From Candidatus Krumholzibacteriota bacterium (GTDB taxonomy: Bacteria; Krumholzibacteriota; Krumholzibacteriia; Krumholzibacteriales; Krumholzibacteriaceae): a stretch of 64,000 nucleotides of DNA. The notes under the pieces are model-generated. The model searched no databases. It was not told where the DNA came from and saw nothing but the letters and a program-made list of their open reading frames with translations. A program made the position numbers and the translations under genes. Below are positions 9,166 through 16,904 of the stretch, in pieces; position 1 is the first letter of the stretch, and every line of letters starts with the position of its first letter. Location: the NCBI GenBank assembly GCA_016932415.1, contig JAFGCX010000010.1:124001-188000 (forward strand), written 5' to 3'.

Positions 9166-9819
9166 ATGAGTTCCTATATGACGCTCAGCGCCAAGTCTTC
9201 AGAGCGACTTCCAGACGAGTTCAGGGATTTCGACGTAAGATTTCCGGAAAGATTCGTCGAACCTCTGATAAATGAGTTTTCCAGAGAAGGAGATACTGTT
9301 TTTGATCCTTTTGCCGGATTCGGCACCACTCTCATCGTCGCTGAGAACCTGGGGCGCAGGGGATTCGGTGTGGAAAGCGACAGGAGACGCTCTGAGTATA
9401 TCCGTTCGAGGATGCAAGAGCCTGATAACCTGATCTTCGGGGACTCAAGAAGGCTTTCATCGTTCGCCTTTCCGCCGGTCGATCTTACCCTCACCTCTCC
9501 TCCGTACCCTTTCAGGGAGGGAAAGAGGTTTTCTCCTGCGATCAGTGAGTGTCCCGCGATCGAGAACGGCTATGACTCCTACATCAACTGTCTCAGGTAT
9601 ATCTTCGCGCAGGTCCGCGGAATTATGAGACCGAGAGCAAGGCTGATCATCGAAGCGGGGAATATCAGGCTTGCCGGAAAGGTGATACCTCTTGCCTGGG
9701 ATATTGCCGAAGCGGTATCGAGAGAGTTCCGGTTCGAGGGAGAGCGTGTCGTAAAATGGGATAGACCGAACTTCGGGTTCGACCATACATACTGCCTTAT
9801 TTTTTCAGGAAAAAGGTGA
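9166..9819 (+). CDS. Small orphan DNA methylase (N4-cytosine/N6-adenine type)
   Basis: 217 residues from ATG 9166, preceded by a GGGGG site. The SAM-binding motif I (VFDPFAGFGTTLIVAE, near residue 44) precedes the catalytic motif IV (LTSPPYPF, near residue 107). The SPPY form is typical of N4-cytosine methylases. The order I then IV differs from the common beta-class order, in which IV comes first. The C-terminal segment (IIEAGNIRL...DHTYCLIFSG) fits the end of the methylase fold. No endonuclease, specificity subunit or other restriction gene is nearby, so this is a solitary methylase. RNA methylation is an alternative, since some RNA methylases share the same motif order. The frame is open back to 9052, but that extension lacks a ribosome site. 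Confidence 0.7.
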   Translation: MSSYMTLSAKSSERLPDEFRDFDVRFPERFVEPLINEFSREGDTVFDPFAGFGTTLIVAENLGRRGFGVESDRRRSEYIRSRMQEPDNLIFGDSRRLSSFAFPPVDLTLTSPPYPFREGKRFSPAISECPAIENGYDSYINCLRYIFAQVRGIMRPRARLIIEAGNIRLAGKVIPLAWDIAEAVSREFRFEGERVVKWDRPNFGFDHTYCLIFSGKR

Positions 9820-10056
9820 CCGCGGTCCTGCTTTTGACCGCAAGTCCTTCGATTACCGTCAGGTCGATTAGTGCCATCAATGCAGCTTATCTGCCAAAGC
9901 CCCTCCCAGCAAGTCCCGGACTGTTCCATTCTTATTTTCAGTTACGGATACGGCAGTCTTGACCACCACCCTCTTAACTGGTAGAGTGCGGGTCGATGAT
10001 GAATCCGTTATCTTTATTGCCTGGAAAATCAATCGAAACAGCCGGGAGGCATCTTT

Positions 10057-12300
10057 ATGAGACCTTTGTTGATGATCTATCGCATGTCAGCCGCAATCCT
10101 CTTGATCATCTTTTTTCTGCCTGTCGCCGCCGGGGGAGCCGCTGATACCACAGGCGCGACCGATGAGCCAGGCCGGCCAAAGATAGGCCTCGTGCTTGGA
10201 GGAGGCGGGGCCAGAGGTCCGGCTCATATCGCCGCGATAAGGCTCCTTGAAGAACTGAGGATACCAGTCGATTACATAGCCGGAACAAGCGCCGGATCGA
10301 TAGTAGCCGGGCTCTACGCGGTGGGATTATCTCCCGACGAGATGGAAAATGTAATGATCAGTATGAACTGGGCCGATCTTTTTTCGGACAGGAGAGACAG
10401 GAGGGAACGTTCTTTCAGGAGGAAAAAAGACGACAGGTGCGACTTTATACTTGCTGAATTCGGATTCAAGGATCTTGAACTTATAGCTCCGATAGCGGTT
10501 GTCGGGGGACAGAAGATGCAGCTCGCTTCAAAATCCCCATTTCTTCATACTACGACCGATCAGGATTTTGACGATCTCAAGATCCCGCTCAGGACTGTCG
10601 CGACAGATCTTCTTACCGGTGAAGAAATAATATGTTCATCTGGAAGCCTTATCCACGCGATCCGGTCGAGCATGTCAATACCGGGCGTATTTGCTCCGGT
10701 CCATATGGACGGCCGGTATCTTGTCGACGGAGGGCTTGTCAATATACTTCCGGTCGATGTCGTCAAAGACATGGGAGCGGATATAATAATCGCTGTCGAT
10801 CTTGGCGCCCCGATTGAAAAAGCTGATCATAGCTCCTTTCACTCTCTGCTTGAAGTCTCCGATCAGACAACGGGGATAATGATAAGGAAGACGTCGGAAA
10901 AGGTCAAAAAACTTGCCGACGTCTGCGTCAATATGGTCCTGGAAGGATATTCGTCATATGACTTTGAACTCGCTCCCGAGGTGATTCAGGCCGCGGCGCT
11001 CGAAGTCGAGGCTTACAGAGATGAACTGTCGCGGTTTTCAGTCTCCGAGGAGGAGTATGAACGGTATATCCGAAAGCAGAGACATGATGAACCGGTGACA
11101 AGATATATAAACAAGGTAAAGGTTGAGAACCATTCTCACGTACGCGACGGGGAGATACTACGGAGGATCTCGTTCATCCCCGGCGACGAATTTGACCTCG
11201 ACGTGCTCGAGAAGGATCTCGAATATATTCACGAGATGAATGTTTTCGAGACGGTCGATTACCGGCTTGTCGATGAGGGAGGCGAGACGGTACTTCTGAT
11301 TATCGCGTGGGAGAAGATTTATTCGCCTAATATTCTCAACGCGGGGTACAGTCACCTTGATGATCTTGAAGGGAATGTCGATTTCCAGATCATCAATCGA
11401 TACACCAGGATGGAGATAAATCGCCTCGGCGGTGAATTCAGGCTCGACACGAGACTTGGGATCTCAAGGTCGATAAAAGCGGAGTTTTACCAGCCGATCG
11501 AATTTTCGAGATCGATATTCCTTGCTCCATGGCTCGATGCAGCGACCATCACTCACAATTATTATTCTGGCGATCACAGGGAAGGCGATTACGAGACCAG
11601 CAGTCTCGGCGGAGGAGTAGACCTGGGATTTCAGCTCGGAAGGTTTCTTGAACTTCGATGCGGGTTCGAGAGAAGATTGATGAGGACCGACGTTAAAATC
11701 GGTAATATATCGGTTCCAGAGGGCGAAAGGACCAAGGTCGGCCTCAGAGCGAGTATCGAATATGATCTGCTCGATGAACTTGATTTCCCTACCTGTGGAT
11801 CGAGCGTGAGGATGACTTTCTTTTCAGGATCGGAATTATGGGGTGGAAGCAGCGAGTACGAAAAGATATCGTTAGATTTTGCCCAGTTCGCGACATTTAA
11901 CAGGAATACCTTTTTTATGACTTTTTCCGGCGGGGGAGATTTTGATTCGAAGATCCCGTTCGATGAGGAATTTCTTCTCGGAGGACCACATTCATTTTCG
12001 GGGTTGAAACCGGGACAGCTCAGGGGCGACGCTTTCGGTGTCGCAAGGCTTGGTTATTACCGGCCGGTCTATGGCGGAGGGGTAATGTTCAATCCCAGTC
12101 TATTCGTTGGATGTTATTTTGAAGCTGGAAATATCTGGCAGGAACAGGAAAGCATATCGGCGGATGGCCTTCTCTATGGGGGATCAGTCTTTATAGGATT
12201 GAGGACATTTCTCGCTCCGGCACAGATCAGTTACGGACGGACCGAAAACGGTTATGACAGTTTTTATCTGACCGTCGGGAGGCAGTTCGGTTGTCACTAG
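10057..12300 (+). CDS. Patatin-like phospholipase with POTRA-like and beta-barrel domains
   Basis: 747 residues: signal peptide (to about residue 30), patatin domain (43-310), a linker/POTRA-like segment (340-420) and a BamA/TpsB-type surface-antigen barrel to the C-terminus. The oxyanion loop GGGGARG (48-54), nucleophile Ser78 in GTSAG and catalytic Asp in VDGGLVNILP form the complete Ser-Asp dyad. This layout matches type Vd (PlpD-like) autotransporters and the RssA-like outer-membrane phospholipases: the barrel anchors or exports the lipase. ATG 10057 follows GGGAGG; ATGs at 10072 and 10084 are also possible. A single-gene unit, convergent with the aldehyde oxidoreductase gene (stops 10 bases apart). 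Confidence 0.9.
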   Translation: MRPLLMIYRMSAAILLIIFFLPVAAGGAADTTGATDEPGRPKIGLVLGGGGARGPAHIAAIRLLEELRIPVDYIAGTSAGSIVAGLYAVGLSPDEMENVMISMNWADLFSDRRDRRERSFRRKKDDRCDFILAEFGFKDLELIAPIAVVGGQKMQLASKSPFLHTTTDQDFDDLKIPLRTVATDLLTGEEIICSSGSLIHAIRSSMSIPGVFAPVHMDGRYLVDGGLVNILPVDVVKDMGADIIIAVDLGAPIEKADHSSFHSLLEVSDQTTGIMIRKTSEKVKKLADVCVNMVLEGYSSYDFELAPEVIQAAALEVEAYRDELSRFSVSEEEYERYIRKQRHDEPVTRYINKVKVENHSHVRDGEILRRISFIPGDEFDLDVLEKDLEYIHEMNVFETVDYRLVDEGGETVLLIIAWEKIYSPNILNAGYSHLDDLEGNVDFQIINRYTRMEINRLGGEFRLDTRLGISRSIKAEFYQPIEFSRSIFLAPWLDAATITHNYYSGDHREGDYETSSLGGGVDLGFQLGRFLELRCGFERRLMRTDVKIGNISVPEGERTKVGLRASIEYDLLDELDFPTCGSSVRMTFFSGSELWGGSSEYEKISLDFAQFATFNRNTFFMTFSGGGDFDSKIPFDEEFLLGGPHSFSGLKPGQLRGDAFGVARLGYYRPVYGGGVMFNPSLFVGCYFEAGNIWQEQESISADGLLYGGSVFIGLRTFLAPAQISYGRTENGYDSFYLTVGRQFGCH

Positions 12301-12309
12301 GACTACCGG

Positions 12310-14082
12310 TCAGCTTATCTCAAGCTGGCGCAGTTTAGCCTTCGAGGGGATGCCGTTTCCGTCCCATCCCCTCTGCTGGTAATATTTCTGCAGCAGGCCG
12401 GCAAAGAACTCCCTCGACATCTTTTTTCCCTTCAGAAGTCCAGCGGTCATCTCCTCGTCGAAGAACCTTCCCGGCAGCGTATCGTCACTGGCTGTCCTGC
12501 CGTTATTGAGGTTATACAATCTCGCCAGGTTGTGAATCCTCTCGCCGGTGAGCATCAGTCTTTCCGGCGTAAAATCGATCCCTGTCGCCGCGGTGAGAAG
12601 GGGGGCGAGGCGGTCCAGTCCGTACGGGAGGAAATCGCATATTACGAGCGAATTGCGGATATTGACGTCATCCTGGCCGTTGGCAACATATTTAGGCAGG
12701 ATCTCGATCGAAAGGTTCCCTTTCATTTCGTCTGTAGCAGTCCATAGCCTCGTGTGGCTGGCGAAATCCGACGTGGCAAGAGCAAGCCCCATAGACATGC
12801 ATCCCTTGATGTTGACTCCGGAAAGCTCCATGCCGAAAGTGTTGATCGCGAAATATTCCGATCCCTGGCCTATATTGCCGCTCGCGATGCGCGTGCCGTC
12901 GGCGAAAAGGTCTCCTATCCCTTCCCTTAGAGCCACCTTCCGGATCAACTCATGCTGGGCCTCTCCATTGCCGAAATTCAATTCTATCCCGCCGGTATCC
13001 TCAAGGAGTCCTTTTTCGAAACACTCCATCGCGAAGGAACAGGTCACACCCATCGATATCGTATCGAGCCCAAGATCATCGCAGAGGATATTCGATACAG
13101 CGACTGTTCTGGCATCGCTGATCCCGCACCCCGAACCGAGAAAGGCTGTCGTTTCATATTCAGGTCCTTCGAGTTCGAGATCATCCCATTTTCCCAGTTT
13201 TGAGCACCTGATCACGCAGTTGAAACATCCGACGCTTTTCCAGTTGAGTTCTTTCTTCATCGCCTCGGCGGAGATAGCCTCGTAGCCTTCGAACCGGCAT
13301 TCCTTGAAATTGCGGGTCGGCAGGAATTCTCCATCCTCATGTCCCATACGGATCCACATCATCGTGCCCAGATCGAACCTTTTCTTCGCGTTAGGATGTT
13401 CAATGACGTCGGAAGTAAGTTTTTTGGCAAGATCCCTGAATACACGGTCGTCCGAGTATGCGATCTTTTTGTTTCCCTCGACGACTATCGCCTTGAGGTT
13501 CTTTGATCCCATCACTGCTCCCGCGCCGCCCCGGCCGAACTGGCGGTAAAGGTCGCAGCCTATGCAGGCGAAGAGCACCATCTTCTCGCCTGCCGGTCCG
13601 ATAGAAGCGACCCTGCTTTTCGGATACCTTTCCCGCAAAGTCTTCTCCGTATCGAAGATCCCTTTTCCCCAGAGGTCAGCCGCGTCCAAAGCTGAAGATC
13701 CATCCGGGCAGAGATGGAGGTATACCGGCCTGTCGGACCTTCCGGTGATTATCAGGTAATCATATCCAGCTCTTTTGAGCATGGGGCCGAAATGTCCCCC
13801 GACATGGCTGTCGAGAAACCCGTTTGTAAGAGGAGATTTTGTCACTAGGGCCGATCTCGCCGATGTCTGGACAAGAGTACCGGTCAATGGTCCAGTCACA
13901 AAAATAAGCGGGTTATCGGGGGAAAGGGGATCGACAGAGGGAGCGATATCCTGCAGAAGTTTAAGGCCGAGGCCTTTTCCTCCTACATATTTTTCGGCAA
14001 GGCCCGGGTCGAGTTCGCCTTCCGACGATTTGCCTGTCGTGAGATCGAACGCGAGATACCTGTTCATGTAACCACCGTACAT
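12310..14082 (-). CDS. Tungsten-type aldehyde:ferredoxin oxidoreductase
   Basis: 590 residues, normal for the AOR family. It oxidises aldehydes to acids with ferredoxin, using a tungsten bis-pterin cofactor. Family features seen: an N-terminal segment with YVGGKGLGLKLL, the pterin-binding region FGRGGAGAVMGSKNLKAI, and the [4Fe-4S] ligands C-x2-C-x3-C in GCFNCVIRCSK with a fourth Cys near the C-terminus (SLVICDF). ATG 14082 follows AAGGAG. Cytoplasmic and oxygen sensitive in characterised members. No ferredoxin, pterin-synthesis or tungstate-transport gene is adjacent, so the substrate is unknown. Confidence 0.93.
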   Translation of the reverse strand: MYGGYMNRYLAFDLTTGKSSEGELDPGLAEKYVGGKGLGLKLLQDIAPSVDPLSPDNPLIFVTGPLTGTLVQTSARSALVTKSPLTNGFLDSHVGGHFGPMLKRAGYDYLIITGRSDRPVYLHLCPDGSSALDAADLWGKGIFDTEKTLRERYPKSRVASIGPAGEKMVLFACIGCDLYRQFGRGGAGAVMGSKNLKAIVVEGNKKIAYSDDRVFRDLAKKLTSDVIEHPNAKKRFDLGTMMWIRMGHEDGEFLPTRNFKECRFEGYEAISAEAMKKELNWKSVGCFNCVIRCSKLGKWDDLELEGPEYETTAFLGSGCGISDARTVAVSNILCDDLGLDTISMGVTCSFAMECFEKGLLEDTGGIELNFGNGEAQHELIRKVALREGIGDLFADGTRIASGNIGQGSEYFAINTFGMELSGVNIKGCMSMGLALATSDFASHTRLWTATDEMKGNLSIEILPKYVANGQDDVNIRNSLVICDFLPYGLDRLAPLLTAATGIDFTPERLMLTGERIHNLARLYNLNNGRTASDDTLPGRFFDEEMTAGLLKGKKMSREFFAGLLQKYYQQRGWDGNGIPSKAKLRQLEIS

Positions 14083-14124
14083 ATTGTTCTCCTTGTCTTT
14101 TATATTTAAAAACAGCCGGTTCAG

Positions 14125-14151
14125 ATTATATTAAATAATAACGAGTGTCAA
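14125..14151 (-). promoter_or_regulatory. Sigma70-type promoter for the aldehyde oxidoreductase gene
   Basis: On the minus strand a perfect TTGACA (14146-14151) and perfect TATAAT (14125-14130) are separated by 15 bases. The start of transcription would fall near 14118, about 35 bases before the ATG at 14082. Both hexamers are consensus; only the spacer is short. Confidence 0.5.
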
Positions 14152-14291
14152 GCGGAGCTGTTTTGTCATGGTGATTGATCTCTTGATGGGAAAAGAGATT
14201 TTGCGTTAGAATCGCCGGGAACCCGATCTGTCTTTCGGACACGGGGAGGATCTGGAGGGGATATCTTCATTTATCGACTGGAGATCTTATA

Positions 14292-15668
14292 TTGTCGGCA
14301 TTTTCGGATAAAGGTGACAGTTCCGGCCTAAGCCGTTTTTTTGGTTTCAGGGCGATACTTGTCATCGGCGCGGTTTTCGTTCTGGCTGTAATTGTTCTCA
14401 ACCGTGGCGCCAGGTATATTTTCAACGATGTCGCGTGGTTCGACTGCCCTCTGTACTGGCCCGCCAGTATCTCCCGGGTAATGATCCCCGGTCCGATGCG
14501 CGTGCTTGGCGGTCTTTCAGCGCTGCTTATATTTATTCTGGCGGTTATAATTCTCAGAAGAACGAGATACAGGTTGTCTCTTGTCATTCTTTCCGGGCTG
14601 ATCCTTGTTCTTGCGACGAATATGATGCAGGGTTGGCGTGATGGTTTTGTGACTCCGGTATCGGGAGGGGAGCCAGGGTACTATCAGTACTACGGTGACG
14701 CGGTCAAGATCTCACATCCTGCCGATTTCCTCCGCACTTTTAATTCCAGGCAGGCCGACCTCTATATCCATTCAAGATCCCATCCTCCCGGAGCAGTCCT
14801 GTCAATCTATTTTCTCGAAAGGCTCCTTGGGTCTCCCGCGTGGATCTCGATCGCGATAGCGTGCGTCGCAGTATCTCTGACGTCTTTTTTCATCTACGGG
14901 ATCGTCATCCTTCACAGGGAGGACAGGGCGTCAGCCGGTTATATAACTTTCCTGTTTCTATTGATCCCGGCGGTACAGATATACTTTGCTGCGAGTATCG
15001 ACGCTCTGGTGGCGGCGTTTCTGACGGGTAGCCTATATTTTTACATTAAACCGCGTTCGGTCGTCAATTCGGTCGCTTCTGTCGTCTTTCTCCTTCTTGC
15101 TTCATTTATGACTTTCGGAGCGGTTTTCGTCATACCCCTCTTTGTTCTTAACGATATCATTACAGGAAGGAACGGCGCGGGCCTTGCTTTTGTAGCCGCC
15201 GGTGTGGGCCTCTTCCATTTTATTCTCCATATGTTTTCAGGATTTAACTACCTGACCTCGTTCATAACCGCGTCAAAACTGGAAAATCCAGGCGGATTCT
15301 ATCTTCTCGCCGATCCGCTTTCGTATCTGATGACGAGGCTTGAATCTGTGCTGGAGATCGCCATCTTTTTTGGTCCGTTCCTTCTTATCGCCGCGTTTCA
15401 GGGATTCAGGGCCCAGTCAAGAGAAATGACCAGGCTTAATGTTCTGTCGATCGGCGCTCTCCTGGTCTTCATTCTGATGATTCTAGCTGGAACATACAGA
15501 ACGGGCGAAACAGCCCGAATATGTCTCTATCTGTATCCCTATCTGATTTTTCCAATGGCGGTCCTTCCTCCTGGATCAGGTCTTTCCGGGAAAACGGGGA
15601 TATTGCTTCTCTCTCTCGTATTTTTTCAATCGATGCTTATGCAGATGACAGGTAATTACTTCTGGTGA
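14292..15668 (+). CDS. Polytopic membrane protein, possibly GT-C glycosyltransferase-like
   Basis: 458 residues with about eleven hydrophobic segments. A large loop after the second or third helix contains YYGDAV...YIHSRSHPPGAVL. A conserved HPPG loop after the first helices is seen in GT39/ArnT-like (GT-C) enzymes that use polyprenyl-linked sugars, but the acidic motif expected in the first loop is not obvious, so the assignment is tentative. The start is TTG at 14292, with GGAG about ten bases upstream; no better start is seen. It stands alone, followed 70 bases later by a small membrane protein gene. It could be a lipid-linked sugar transferase or only share the fold. Confidence 0.6.
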   Translation: MSAFSDKGDSSGLSRFFGFRAILVIGAVFVLAVIVLNRGARYIFNDVAWFDCPLYWPASISRVMIPGPMRVLGGLSALLIFILAVIILRRTRYRLSLVILSGLILVLATNMMQGWRDGFVTPVSGGEPGYYQYYGDAVKISHPADFLRTFNSRQADLYIHSRSHPPGAVLSIYFLERLLGSPAWISIAIACVAVSLTSFFIYGIVILHREDRASAGYITFLFLLIPAVQIYFAASIDALVAAFLTGSLYFYIKPRSVVNSVASVVFLLLASFMTFGAVFVIPLFVLNDIITGRNGAGLAFVAAGVGLFHFILHMFSGFNYLTSFITASKLENPGGFYLLADPLSYLMTRLESVLEIAIFFGPFLLIAAFQGFRAQSREMTRLNVLSIGALLVFILMILAGTYRTGETARICLYLYPYLIFPMAVLPPGSGLSGKTGILLLSLVFFQSMLMQMTGNYFW

Positions 15669-15739
15669 TTATTCTGCTGGTAAAAGCCCTGCCTGCGTTA
15701 TACTATCCATCTCAACTTTAAGGAAAAGGAGGAAGAAAG

Positions 15740-15982
15740 ATGTCTATTGAACTGTTGACCATGTTTTTCCTATGGTCATCGATCCTCAACATCGGGATCA
15801 TGATCGTCAGTTTTCTGCTTTTCAGGATAGCCCACAGATACATATATACGGTGCATGGCGGGTGGTACAAGCTTTCCAATGAGCAGATCGATCTTGCCAT
15901 CTACAGGATGATGACGATCTACAAGATATTTCTCTTCATGTTCAATATAGTCCCCTATGTCGTGCTGAGGATAATCGCCTAA
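15740..15982 (+). CDS. Small two-helix membrane protein (DUF6868-like)
   Basis: 80 residues starting at ATG 15740 behind a strong AAGGAGGAAG site. Two hydrophobic segments (residues 5-28 and 58-78) flank a short polar loop containing RYIYTVHGGWYKLSNEQID. The size and the pattern LLTMFFLWSSILN...H..WY.LS recall a widespread family of roughly 80-residue membrane proteins (DUF6868 as I remember it). Function is unknown in that family. Probably expressed with, or just after, the membrane protein upstream. Confidence 0.7.
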   Translation: MSIELLTMFFLWSSILNIGIMIVSFLLFRIAHRYIYTVHGGWYKLSNEQIDLAIYRMMTIYKIFLFMFNIVPYVVLRIIA

Positions 15983-16025
15983 CGGGGTGATATTTTTTCC
16001 CGGAGACCGGCCGCGAAACGGGATA

Positions 16026-16601
16026 TTATTTCTTCCTGGTCAGCGCTTCTTTTCCCATGAGCGCGGTTTTCTGAAGAAACAGCCTGGGTCTCGCGAGGAG
16101 TCTTAAACCTTCTTCTTCGGCCAGCCTGATGGTTTTCTTCATTCCGGCTTCCGAGACATGGAATGGAGGTTCCACTATGAGGATCTTCCCTCCTGGCCTT
16201 AGAAACGAGAATATCTCCCGAAAGAAGCTTTTCTTGTCGGGGACTTCATGGATGATGTAGAAGGCGAGCACAAAATCAACGGGCAGATCGATGCCGATCC
16301 TGTTTTCTTCGCATTTGTGAAGGATGACAGTCTCCTCGAGTACTGTCCCTGAGATCTTGGCACGTACCTTGTCGAGCATCCCTTCCTGGAGGTCGGCTGC
16401 GATGACTTGCCCTGTTGGCCCTGCCAGAAACGCCAGGTCGATGGTAAAAAATCCAGGTCCGCAACCGAGGTCGACGACGGTCATATTCTGCCGGACGTAA
16501 GGCGACAGTATCCTGGCTGGATTCTGGAACCATCGCCTCAGCTTCGTATCGAGGCTACCCGCCTTTTCGACGGGGCAGACGCGGGTGCTTCTGCCGGAAA
16601 T
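16026..16601 (-). CDS. Class I SAM-dependent methyltransferase, possible AUU start
   Basis: A Rossmann-fold methyltransferase. Motif I is VVDLGCGPGFFTID, followed by VIAADLQEGML (acidic residue for the SAM ribose) and a GG-K-LIVEPP strand-5 region. Relatives as I recall them begin just before VCPVEKAGSLD, and the best ribosome site (GGAGGGAGG, rc of 16609-16617) is followed after seven bases by ATT at 16601, giving 191 residues. The only usual start codons in frame are three TTGs near the 16676 end, with no ribosome site and an N-terminal extension of poor quality. The start is therefore either a rare AUU or TTG 16676. The substrate is unknown; small molecules (arsenite- or ubiquinone-type) are typical. 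Confidence 0.8.
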   Translation of the reverse strand: MSGRSTRVCPVEKAGSLDTKLRRWFQNPARILSPYVRQNMTVVDLGCGPGFFTIDLAFLAGPTGQVIAADLQEGMLDKVRAKISGTVLEETVILHKCEENRIGIDLPVDFVLAFYIIHEVPDKKSFFREIFSFLRPGGKILIVEPPFHVSEAGMKKTIRLAEEEGLRLLARPRLFLQKTALMGKEALTRKK

Positions 16602-16730
16602 GTCGACACCTCCCTCCGATATATCTCCTGGAGACCGGCCGCTGGTTTTGAGAGACAAAGCAGCTTTCAACCTCAAAGTATATACTTATATAAACAAACT
16701 GTCTATAAATAATAAACTGGTATGAAATAT

Positions 16731-16767
16731 ATTTATTACACGTGTAAAGCATTTATTACACATGTTA
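16731..16767. repeat. Two tandem 15-base repeats with palindromic core, 20-base period
   Basis: ATTTATTACACGTGT (16731-16745) and ATTTATTACACATGT (16751-16765) differ at one base and start exactly 20 bases apart, about two helical turns. The first copy contains the perfect 12-base palindrome TTACACGTGTAA (16736-16747). They lie 60-100 bases upstream of the proposed -35 of the C25 peptidase gene, in an unusually AT-rich stretch. Likely paired protein-binding sites. Confidence 0.5.
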
Positions 16768-16826
16768 TTGTTTGTTTACGTGATGTTGATAATACAAAAT
16801 TAGATGTATAAATACTAAAATAATAA

Positions 16827-16853
16827 TTGTATTGATGCCACGGTTATTATACT
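16827..16853 (+). promoter_or_regulatory. Candidate promoter of the C25 peptidase gene
   Basis: TTGTAT (16827-16832) and TATACT (16848-16853), with a 15-base spacer, inside an AT-rich region. A transcript starting near 16860 would exclude the first in-frame ATG (16854) and fits the chosen start at 16905 behind AAGGAGG. Confidence 0.35.
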
Positions 16854-16904
16854 ATGAAATCCATTCAATCCTACAGGTTCCGGGGCATAGACAAGGAGGT
16901 CAAA

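Noticed and set aside
9822-9841. Stem-loop GCGGTC/GACCGC after the methylase gene
   Set aside because: Only six pairs, and no T run after it; too weak to call a terminator.
9965-10000. tRNA D-arm-like stretch CTCTTAACTGGTAGAGT
   Set aside because: No matching anticodon stem, T-arm or acceptor stem around it, so no tRNA can be folded.
12548-13285. A 245-codon plus-strand frame inside the aldehyde oxidoreductase gene
   Set aside because: Ser/Pro-rich translation typical of an antisense shadow; AOR motifs on the other strand are intact.
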